A program made the position numbers and the translations under genes. Below are positions 1-6,796 of a DNA stretch of 7,170 bases, piece by piece. The stretch lies in the NCBI GenBank assembly GCA_012032215.1, contig JAAURO010000082.1, positions 1-7,170 of the forward strand, written 5' to 3'. The notes under the pieces are model-generated. The model saw only the letters and a list, made by a program, of their open reading frames with translations, ran no database searches and was not told the DNA's origin. The DNA comes from Limnobacter sp. (GTDB lineage: Bacteria; Pseudomonadota; Gammaproteobacteria; Burkholderiales; Burkholderiaceae_B). Numbering within the stretch: the stretch's first letter is position 1; every line of letters starts with the position of its first letter.

Positions 1-83
1 TGGAAAAATACGAATGCACCGTGCGCCACTTCGGAAAGTCCGACGGCAACGCCCTCCACTGGCAACCGGTACGCAACAGATAA
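1..83 (+). CDS. C-terminal end of an unidentified protein (5' truncated by window edge)
   Basis: Frame 3 is open from the left edge to a TAA at 81-83 and gives 26 residues ending in ALHWQPVRNR. The mix of charged, aromatic and small residues and the GC-rich third positions look like real coding sequence. The other two forward frames read less naturally. No start, domain or motif is visible, so no function can be given. A weak inverted repeat (88-94 with 118-124) follows the stop, without a T-run. Confidence 0.45.
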   Translation, partial: EKYECTVRHFGKSDGNALHWQPVRNR

Positions 84-191
84 AGCACCGCGCAAAAAAC
101 CTCGTACAAATCCACTGTGCGCGGCTTGGTCTTTCGACGCGCCTGTTCCAACAACGGCCTGATTTTTCAAATTGATCGACACTGAGGTCGC

Positions 192-219
192 TTGGGTATT
201 TTTTCTTTTTCATACCCAA
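192..219. repeat. 8-bp perfect inverted repeat in the intergenic region
   Basis: TTGGGTAT at 192-199 is mirrored by ATACCCAA at 212-219 across a 12-base loop that is almost pure T on the plus strand. It lies just past the end of the minus-strand orphan gene and about 110 bases past the plus-strand gene end. It could be a transcript-ending hairpin between converging genes. The usual T-tract after the stem is missing on both strands, so a terminator role is only a guess. Confidence 0.4.
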
Positions 220-234
220 TATTATTACAAATAT

Positions 235-765
235 TCAAGATCGTGAACACGCTCTAAGGGAAGTCGTACTTTGGCTGGAGCTATCCCCGCTATTTCTTGT
301 GCCATGAGAATTAGGCGGGGGGCTCTTCGGAACAGAAGGTAGTTTGGGTTTGGGGCTAGGGTTAGATTTCTTTCTTGTTAGCGCACGCCCATTGTTATGA
401 AGACTCTCTGGATTTTCAGGCTCTGGGTTTTCTGCAACAACCGAGGAGCCACCGTATTTAAAAACGTCCGTCAATGAGTCCTTGCCGCCAACCCCATCAC
501 CAGGGTGGGTTCCAACACCATGCTGGCTGGCTAGAATACGCCCTAAATAAGGATTTACCGGGGGATTTAGGGAATTCTTGTCAGCACCCCCTTTCGAAAG
601 CCCTGAAGAAGCACCCGGAACGACTTTGCCAGCTGCCCCACCTAAAGCAGTTAGCAGTAAAACTGCCGCCCCTTTGAGGCTAATAGGAGGCTTAGTCGAG
701 TGATTGTGATTGTGTGGTAAAGCACCCGACAGAGAAGAAGCGGGCACAGTTGAGTGAATAAACAT
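235..765 (-). CDS. Orphan Pro/Gly/Ser-rich hypothetical protein, 176 aa (C-terminus uncertain)
   Basis: I do not recognise this protein. The ATG at 763-765 is preceded by AGAAAGGA (775-782) with a 9-base spacer, a good ribosome binding site that supports the gene and the start. Residues 1-28 are Ser/His/Pro-rich with an HNHNH stretch. Residues about 29-47 are hydrophobic (ISLKGAAVLLLTALGGAAGK), which may be a membrane-spanning or export segment but is not a classical signal peptide, having almost no positive N-region. The middle is Gly-rich with NPYLGRILASQHG and DSLTDVFKYGG stretches. The tail in this frame is low-complexity Pro/Ser/Lys. A different frame reads more naturally at the 3' end and would stop at 225, giving about 179 aa if one extra base lies near 330-377. 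AT content appears higher than in neighbouring genes, which may hint at transfer. Possibly exported or secreted, but this is speculation. Confidence 0.55.
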   Translation of the reverse strand: MFIHSTVPASSLSGALPHNHNHSTKPPISLKGAAVLLLTALGGAAGKVVPGASSGLSKGGADKNSLNPPVNPYLGRILASQHGVGTHPGDGVGGKDSLTDVFKYGGSSVVAENPEPENPESLHNNGRALTRKKSNPSPKPKLPSVPKSPPPNSHGTRNSGDSSSQSTTSLRACSRS

Positions 766-774
766 GAGAAAAAA

Positions 775-782
775 TCCTTTCT
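775..782 (-). promoter_or_regulatory. Ribosome binding site of the orphan gene
   Basis: AGAAAGGA on the minus strand lies 9 bases before the ATG at 765. It is the main evidence that the orphan reading frame is translated and starts there. Upstream, TATAAA (821-826) is a possible -10 box, with a poor -35 candidate TTGGCT at 842-847 only 15 bases away. Confidence 0.5.
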
Positions 783-904
783 GGGGTTTGGATAGCCATT
801 ACACCTACGCAGCCTTTTTGTTTATAACCATTACCTGCTTTAGCCAAGAAATGTTTCAATTCACTGCGCGGCATACAATACCACAGAAAGTTACACATCT
901 TAAC

Positions 905-930
905 AAAAAACGAAAATATATATCTTTCGT
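905..930 (-). terminator. Possible AT-rich intrinsic terminator of maeB
   Basis: On the minus strand ACGAAA (925-930) pairs with TTTCGT (910-915) around a 9-base AT-rich loop, and the stem is followed directly by five more T residues (905-909). It sits about 75 bases past the maeB stop and before the likely promoter of the downstream orphan gene. The stem is short and poor in GC, so termination would be weak. A nearby 5-bp hairpin (944-956) has no T-run. Confidence 0.35.
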
Positions 931-1004
931 GCCAAAGCGCTACGGCGTGTGACGCCCGGCGATTCAAGCAGCGCCCGACGTCTGGGGCTTTGAATTTTCG
1001 TGAT

Positions 1005-3321
1005 TCACCCCTGCCCCACCACACTGGCAGGGTTTGCTTCCAGAACCGCCAGTGCGGTCATGTTGACAATACGGCGCACAGTAGCAGATTGTGTAAGAAT
1101 GTGCACCGGTGCATCAACACCCAGCAACATCGGCCCAATGGCCACGCCACCGCCAGCGGCAGATTTCAGCAGGTTGTAGGAAATGTTGGCGGCATCAATG
1201 TTAGGGCATATCAGCAAATTGGCCTCGCCTTTGAATGCAGAATCGCTAACCAGGCTGCTACGTACGCTTTCATCCAAAGCACTGTCGCCGTGCATTTCAC
1301 CATCAACGGCCAACCACGGGGCCTGAACACGCAGCAATTCCAGGGCTGCACGCATTTTCAGGGCCGAGGGCTCGCTGCTGGAGCCAAAATTGGAATGGCT
1401 AAGCAATGCCGCTTGGGGCTCAATGCCCAAACGCATGAGTTGCTCGGCAGCCATGATGGTAATTTCAGCAATCTGCTCGGCGCTTGGGTCGTAATTTACG
1501 TGGGTATCCACAATAAACACCTGGCGCTTGGGCAACATGAGGGCATTCATGGCAGCGTAGGTTTTGCAGCCAGGGCGCAAACCAATTACTTGATCGACAT
1601 ACCGCAGGTGCAGAGGATGCGTTCCAAAAGTACCGCAAATCATGCCGTCTGCATGGCCTTTTTTAATCATCATTGCGCCAATCAGCGTGTTGCGGCGACG
1701 CATTCCACCTTGGCGTAGTCGGCAGTAACCCCTTTGCGTCCGGTAAGCTCGTGGTAAGACTGCCAGTAGTCTTTGTAGCGCTCGTCGTGCTCGGGGTTGA
1801 TCATTTCAAAATCAACACCAGCCCGAATACGCAGACCAAAGCGTTCAATGCGGCGTTCAAGCACAGCAGGCCTGCCAATCAGAACAGGCTTGGCCAAGCC
1901 TTCATCCACCACCACCTGCACCGCGCGCAGTACACGCTCGTCTTCGGCCTCTGCAAAAACAATCCGGGAGGTGTGTGGGCTTTCCTGCACACTGCGACGC
2001 GCCACCGAAAAATCGGTTTCATGAAGGTGCCAGAGTGATACACAAACTGCTGCAACTGCTCGCGGTAGTTTCCATGTCGGCCAAGGGCGAGTGGCCACCC
2101 CACTGTCCATGGCGGCCTGCGCCACCGCCGGTGCAATGTGCACAATAAGGCGTGGGTCAAACGGCTTGGGAATCAGGTACTCGGGACCAAAACTCAGATT
2201 CTGCGAACTGTAGGCAGAGGCCACAATGTCGGATTGTTCTTTGCGGGCCAGTTCAGCCACGGCTTTCACGGCTGCCACCTCCATTTCTTTGGTAATGGTG
2301 GTAGCACCAACATCCAGCGCCCCCCTGAAAATAAAGGGAAAACACAACACATTGTTCACTTGGTTCGGGTAATCGGTGCGGCCTGTGCAAATAACAGCAT
2401 CGCTGCGCACTTCCTGAATTTTTTCCGGCAAAATTTCGGGTGTGGGGTTGGCAAGCGCCAGAATGAGTGGCTTGGCGGCCATGGTTTTCACCATTTCCTG
2501 GCTAACCACGTTGCCTGCAGAAAGCCCCAGAAACACATCGGCATCTACCATGACATCTGCCAGTTTGCGGGCGCTGGTTTTTTGACAGTAACGGGCCTTG
2601 TCCGGGTCCATGCCCTCGGGGCGGCCTTCATACACCACGCCGTTTAAATCGCACACAAACACGTTTTCGCGGCGCAAGCCCATTTCCACCAGCAAATCCA
2701 GGCACGCCAGCGCAGCCGCACCCGCACCGGAAGTAACCAGTTTCACTTCATTTAATTTTTTGCCAATGACTTCCAGGCCGTTGATAACCGCAGCACCCAC
2801 CACAATGGCCGTGCCATGCTGGTCATCGTGGAATACCGGAATTTTCATTTGTGCGCGCAAGGCGCGCTCTATTTTGAAGCAATCCGGGGCCTTGATGTCT
2901 TCCAGATTAATGCCACCAAAAGTGGGCTCCAGGGACTTGATGATTTCAATGAGTTTATCAGGATCGGTTTCATCGATTTCGATGTCGAACACATCAATGC
3001 CCGCAAACTTTTTGAACAGCACAGCCTTGCCTTCCATAACAGGCTTGGCAGCCAAAGGCCCAATGTTGCCAGACCCAACACTGCCGTGCCATTGGTAACC
3101 ACGGCCACCAGATTGGCGCGCGAGGTGTAGCGCACGGCGGCGGCGGGGTCTTGCTCGATTTCTTCGCAAGCGGCGGCCACCCCGGGAGAGTACGCCAAGG
3201 CCAAATCGCGTTGATTCACCATGCTCTTGGTGGCTACGATTTCAAGTTTTCCGGGTTTGGGAAATTCGTGGTATTCAAGAGCAGCTTGACGAAAGCGAGG
3301 GTCCATTGGCTGTTGAGGCAT
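1005..3321 (-). CDS. maeB: NADP-dependent malic enzyme with C-terminal phosphotransacetylase-like domain (frame interrupted)
   Basis: Oxidatively decarboxylates malate to pyruvate with production of NADPH, in the cytoplasm. After frame repair the protein is 773 aa, close to the usual length of MaeB. The malic domain (about 1-430) shows YSPGV (Tyr44), the MEGKAVLFKKFAGID stretch with the expected catalytic Lys99, NLEDI (Glu141/Asp142, metal), FHDDQHGTA (Asp166/167) and the nucleotide-binding VTSGAGAAA near 196-204. Residues from about 445 to the end match the phosphotransacetylase-like domain, including KKGHADGMICGT and SATVRRIVNMTAL; in relatives this domain is mainly regulatory (acetyl-CoA). 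The start at 3321 is preceded by a weak AGAGAAG. The raw sequence has five apparent one-base deletions: near 3069-3071 (GGC where the GLGNIGP motif needs GGGC), 2083-2087, 2069-2071, 2008-2012 and 1703-1704. The middle three together restore frame with one codon lost. All sit at short homopolymers, so the gene is probably intact in the organism. Confidence 0.93.
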
Positions 3322-3357
3322 AGTCTTCTCTGTAACGAACGGTGGATCGAACCCGCA

Positions 3358-3363
3358 ATTATA
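3358..3363 (-). promoter_or_regulatory. Likely -10 box of the maeB promoter
   Basis: A perfect TATAAT on the minus strand lies 36 bases before the maeB ATG, predicting a leader of about 30 bases. No good -35 hexamer is present at 16-18 bases upstream, so the promoter may need an activator. It implies maeB can be transcribed separately from the transglycosylase gene upstream, which ends 183 bases before maeB begins. Confidence 0.45.
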
Positions 3364-3504
3364 GTGGTAGTCAGCCACATTTTCTTGAGACTTTCCACAA
3401 ACTGTCACAACGGCTTGGCTGTTTGCGATTAATCGGGCAAAAACACGGTTTAAACCTGCACCCAAGTGGCCCCAGCATTGCACGGGGGCCGAAAAACCAT
3501 GCCC

Positions 3505-4332
3505 TTACGCTTTGTCTGCCGCAGCTTTGCCCTGCCCTGCCACCAAAGCCGCCGAACGGTATGCCTGATCGATTTTGTCTTTCAGGCCCAGCACTTTGTC
3601 GGGATATCCACCGTGGTTGCCGTGTACCGCAGCACCTACGTACCAAACCAGTGCCTCACGCACCGAACCGGTTCTGCGTGTGTATTCGCGCACAATATTG
3701 GCGCCTACCTGCATGTTCAACTCGGGATTAAGGGGAGTCCAGTCGCCATCGGCCAACTGCTCAAAGCGGTCTTTGTGGATGTGCGCCATGACTTGCATAA
3801 GGCCCTTTGCACCTACAGAACTGGCTGCCAGCGGGTTGTAAGAAGATTCAATGCCAGAAATAGCCAGAATAAGTGTGGGTTCTACTTTTTCCTGTTTGCC
3901 CACTTTCCAGGCCACGCGCACCAGCGACTCAATGGCCTCCAGGGAAACCCGGTAGCGCCTGGCCAGGTAAGCCGCCACGCCCTTTTGGCCTGGAGTAAGC
4001 GCCATGGCGCGGTCGGCTGAAGAAAGCCTGACTGGTACCCAAATGCCTGGGGATTTTGCAACGCCCGCTTTGCTGCGAGGGGTTTTGACGGAGGAATCGC
4101 CTGCGGCAAGAGCCTGCGCAGGTTGCAGCAAATTAAGCTGCTCGGCAAACAAAGACTGCACGGGCCTGGAATAAAACACCGCACTGCGAAATTCGGTCGT
4201 GCTGCCCAACATGCACAGCACCAAACCAGCAAGCAGTGCGCCAAATGCGCCCGCGCCAAACAGGGTTTGCCGAACCGACTCAACCAAAACCGGATGCTTG
4301 CGCGCAACCGCCAATACCTTTGACTTCAACAT
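3505..4332 (-). CDS. Membrane-anchored lytic transglycosylase, SLT domain, 275 aa
   Basis: Predicted to cleave the glycan strands of peptidoglycan between MurNAc and GlcNAc, acting on the periplasmic side of the inner membrane. One N-terminal hydrophobic segment (about residues 25-43) follows a basic N-terminus and should anchor the protein; the Cys at 40 is not in a lipobox. A linker of about 70 residues precedes the SLT domain (about 145-255). The catalytic Glu162 lies in ISGIESSYNP, followed by the family motif VGAKGLMQVM (173-182) and the YVGAA motif near 231-235. I chose the ATG at 4332 because AGGGAAG (4338-4344) sits a few bases upstream and the protein then starts with a clean anchor. 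The same frame stays open back to a GTG at 4503, but that extension is charged, low in homology-like features and lacks a ribosome binding site. This frame shows no indel. Same strand as maeB; no functional link is evident. Confidence 0.88.
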   Translation of the reverse strand: MLKSKVLAVARKHPVLVESVRQTLFGAGAFGALLAGLVLCMLGSTTEFRSAVFYSRPVQSLFAEQLNLLQPAQALAAGDSSVKTPRSKAGVAKSPGIWVPVRLSSADRAMALTPGQKGVAAYLARRYRVSLEAIESLVRVAWKVGKQEKVEPTLILAISGIESSYNPLAASSVGAKGLMQVMAHIHKDRFEQLADGDWTPLNPELNMQVGANIVREYTRRTGSVREALVWYVGAAVHGNHGGYPDKVLGLKDKIDQAYRSAALVAGQGKAAADKA

Positions 4333-4482
4333 AGTGACTTCCCTGCATGGCCCGCCGCTGTTTTTGGCTTTTATATCGGGCCTTGCTTTCAAACCGCTCC
4401 AGAGCTGTTTTTCTGTGCGGTTTTGGTTGGTGGATGTTTCAAGGCACCCTCCCACCTTCTCTGCTCTTGCAGTTGAGTGAGA

Positions 4483-4555
4483 GGCAGGCGTTTGAAGTTC
4501 CACTTTTACTTACAACTTAACCCGTTAGAGTCATACATCCAGTAATAAGCCTGCC
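4483..4555 (-). repeat. Inverted repeat at the predicted start of the transglycosylase transcript
   Basis: GGCAGGC and GCCTGCC (4483-4489 and 4549-4555) could pair across a 59-base loop, at the very 5' end of the RNA expected from the promoter at 4558-4586. Inside the loop, AAGTT and AACTT could form a smaller hairpin. It may structure the long leader, but seven pairs across such a loop may also be chance. Confidence 0.25.
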
Positions 4556-4557
4556 GC

Positions 4558-4586
4558 ATTTTAAAAAGCTTACGGATTTTCGTCAA
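4558..4586 (-). promoter_or_regulatory. Strong sigma70-type promoter toward the transglycosylase gene
   Basis: On the minus strand TTGACG (4581-4586) and TAAAAT (4558-4563) are separated by exactly 17 bases; each hexamer matches consensus at five of six positions. Transcription would start near 4551, leaving a leader of about 219 bases before the ATG at 4332. A second, weaker -10-like TATAAA lies closer, at 4370-4375, without a clear -35. Confidence 0.55.
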
Positions 4587-4774
4587 TTCATTTTTTAATA
4601 TGTTTTTTATTTATATTTCATATACTTGCAAAGCACGCAACCAGGAAAGTCCTGCAAAGCCGCACCGCCAGTGGTTTGCTGCATCGACCGGTGGCTCAAA
4701 ACCTGTACTATTTTTGCGACAATCCACCGTCTTTTAACACCACGCAACATGCACACTTTGGGTCATCACACACC

Positions 4775-6358
4775 ATGAAATACAAAAACCTGAGAGATTT
4801 CATAGGATTACTTAAAGAAAAAGAACAACTTGCGTGCATTAACGAATCGGTAAGCCCACATCTGGAAATGCCCCACCTGTGCGACCGTGTGTTGCAACAA
4901 CAAGGCCCCCGCCCTGCTTTTTGATTGCGCCGCAGGGCTACCGCTACCGCGTACTGGGCAACCTGTTTGGCACGCCCGAACGCGTTGCACTGGGCATGGG
5001 GGCGAGCAGCACCGCCGCACTGCGCGAAATTGGCCAAACACTGGCCAGCCTGAAAGAACCCGAGCCCCCCAAAGGCCTGCGCGATGCCTGGGACAAACTG
5101 CCATTAATCAGGCAAGTGCTCAGCATGGCGCCCAGGATAGTGCGCACAGCCCCCTGCCAAACCGACGTGCAGGAAGGCCCAGACGTGGATTTAAACCAGT
5201 TACCCATTTGGACATGCTGGCCCGAAGACGCAGCACCACTGATTACCTGGGGCCTGGTGGTAACACGTGGCCCGCACCGCAAACGCCAGAATCTGGGCAT
5301 TTACCGCCAACAGCAAATTGGCAAAAACCGCTTGATTATGCGTTGGCTGACACACCGGGGTGGTGCACTCGATTTTCGGGAACACGCCTTGAAGCACCCT
5401 GGCAAGCCATTCCCGATTTCGGTGGTGCTGGGCTGCGACCCAGCCACCATACTGGGTGCCGTAACCCCAGTGCCCGATGCCCTGTCTGAATACCAGTTTG
5501 CCGGGCTGCTACGTGGCAGCCGCACGGAATTGGTAGCCAGCATGGGCAACCACCTGCACGTGCCTGCCGAAGCAGAAATTGTGCTGGAAGGTCACATTTA
5601 CCCCAACGACTACCCCATTGCGGCGCAAGCCCGAGGCAAGCGAGCACACGGGCAAATTCCGCCGCTGCGCGAAGGCATTGCTGGCGTGGCACCCCCACCG
5701 CCCATCGCAGCCTTCCTAGAAGGTTGGGATTGTGCGCTTGAAGGCCCCTACGGTGACCACACTGGCTATTACAACGAACAAGACTGGTTTCCGGTATTTA
5801 CGGTGGATCGCATAACCCAACGACCCAATGCCATTTACCATTCCACCTATACCGGCAAACCACCCGACGAACCCGCCGTGCTGGGCGTGGCACTTAACGA
5901 AGTGTTTGTTCCTATATTGCAAAAGCAGTTTCCGGAAATTGTGGATTTTTATTTGCCCCCCGAAGGGTGCAGCTACCGCATGGCGGTGATAGCCATGAAA
6001 AAAGCCTACCCGGGCCACGCCAAGCGGGTCATGATGGGGGCCTGGAGCTTTCTGCGCCAGTTTATGTACACCAAGTTTATTGTGGTGGTAGACGACGACA
6101 TAAACGCGCGCGACTGGAAAGAGGTAATCTGGGCGATAACCACGCGCATGGACCCGGTGCGTGACACCGTGCTGGTGAAAAACACCCCCGATTGACTACC
6201 TGGATTTTGCCAGCCCCGTCAGCGGCCTTGGCGGCAAGATGGGACTGGATGCCACCAACAAATGGCCCGGCGAAACCGATCGCGAATGGGGCAGAGCCAT
6301 ACGCCCGGACAAAGCCACACAGGCACGGGTGGATGCGATGCTAAGCAGGATTGTGTAA
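4775..6358 (+). CDS. ubiD: 4-hydroxy-3-polyprenylbenzoate decarboxylase UbiD (frame interrupted)
   Basis: Decarboxylates 3-polyprenyl-4-hydroxybenzoate in ubiquinone synthesis, using prenylated FMN supplied by UbiX (not in this window). After frame repair the protein is 526 aa, slightly longer than E. coli UbiD. Landmarks: [10 protein letters not shown] at the start, [38 protein letters not shown] with the cofactor/metal Asn172, THRGGALD (His193), AEIVLEG (metal Glu), [13 protein letters not shown] with the proposed catalytic Asp327, and [10 protein letters not shown] near the end. A variable insert of about 50 residues separates AEIVLEG from LEGPYGDH. The start at 4775 matches the family start but lacks a clear ribosome binding site. 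The raw sequence has two apparent extra bases near 4906-4910 (five C) and 4925-4926, restoring GPALLFDAPQGY, and one in the five C at 6185-6189, which otherwise creates a stop at 6193-6195 just before [14 protein letters not shown]. One deletion in the T-run near 4918-4922 is an alternative repair of the 5' end, but fits the family worse. Confidence 0.93.
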
Positions 6359-6374
6359 GGGCACAAGCTATTTA

Positions 6375-6796
6375 TTAGCCATTCCACCGGTTTTCGTTTT
6401 CCGGGTTGATCACTATCAGCCTGGGTGCTTTGTGTGATGCACGGCGACACAACAAAGCCAAACCGCCCGCGAACAAAACACCCACGCCCGCCTTGGTGAC
6501 AAAGCGCCGAATTGCGGCGTTTAAGCACAGCCAGCGTAAGCGAAGCCACTAAACCAGCCTGAGGCGCTTTTTTATACACGGCCTTGATTGCCTGGGCGGC
6601 TGCAAACCCTACCGGCCCGTAGCGCAAAAAACCGATGGCCGAAAAGCGCCACCGATGCTGCCTTTTTGGTCGAAAGAAACCAAGACGCGCTGCTTTTGGA
6701 GCGCTGCGCCCAGGCACGCATCTCAAGCCGCTCCATTTCAGAGCGCATTCTTAGCAGTTCTTTGCGTGCGGCCAAGTCTTGGTCTTTCTTACCCAT
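6375..6796 (-). CDS. YqjK-like small membrane protein (frame interrupted)
   Basis: Starts MGKKDQDLAARKELLRMRSE, a charged N-terminal helix like that of E. coli YqjK-type proteins, followed by hydrophobic segments near 82-91 and 103-115 (GVGVLFAGGLALL) and a polar tail ending ENRWNG. The function of the family is not established. The start at 6796 overlaps the stop of the upstream gene by 8 bp and is preceded by AAGGAG (6807-6812) with a 10-base spacer, so the two are translated as a pair. The raw frame stops early, at residue 74. Removing one base near 6639-6645 (four A or adjacent GG/CC) and one near 6509-6513 joins three frames into a continuous 139-aa protein. The join points are inferred from how natural the frames read, with no alignment. 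It ends 16 bases from the convergent ubiD, with no terminator visible between them. Confidence 0.7.

Larger units (their letters stand above)
4333..4774. other. Divergent intergenic region between the transglycosylase gene and ubiD
   Basis: No gene is supported in these 442 bases. The half next to the transglycosylase is its probable 5' leader. The centre (about 4558-4626) is very AT-rich and holds the promoter described separately. Toward ubiD, TCGACC (4684-4689) and TACTAT (4706-4711) with a 16-base spacer form a weak promoter candidate, which would give a leader of about 57 bases. TGCAAAGC occurs twice (4627-4634 and 4653-4660), 26 bases apart, which could be regulator half-sites or chance. 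Confidence 0.5.

Noticed and set aside
88..124. CCGCGCA/TGCGCGG inverted repeat after the first gene as a terminator
   Set aside because: The loop is 23 bases and no T-run follows, so pairing may be chance.
692..1024. A 110-residue minus-strand frame between maeB and the orphan gene, and a 62-residue plus-strand frame at 764-952
   Set aside because: Both cross gene ends and regulatory sequence, lack a good ribosome binding site and resemble no protein. The second also overlaps the well-supported start of the orphan gene.
990..1718. A 242-residue plus-strand reading frame opposite maeB, and similar long plus-strand frames at 2138-2647 and 2598-3098
   Set aside because: They are antisense to clearly conserved MaeB coding sequence and have compositions typical of shadow frames.
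1703..3071. Programmed ribosomal frameshifting as the cause of the broken maeB frame
   Set aside because: Five separate shifts at ordinary short runs, without conserved slippery heptamers or adjacent structures, and with similar lesions in unrelated neighbouring genes, point to sequence error instead.
3468..3490. GGCCCC/GGGGCC inverted repeat after the transglycosylase stop as a terminator
   Set aside because: The stem is not followed by a T-tract on the minus strand; the T-run lies on the wrong side of the stem.
4333..4503. A 57-residue N-terminal extension of the transglycosylase from a GTG at 4503
   Set aside because: No ribosome binding site at the GTG, unnatural composition, and a good ribosome binding site directly before the ATG at 4332.
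4676..4774. An upstream ATG in frame with ubiD
   Set aside because: The UbiD family starts at or just before MKY..LRDF; the extra 33 residues do not resemble it and cover the likely promoter.
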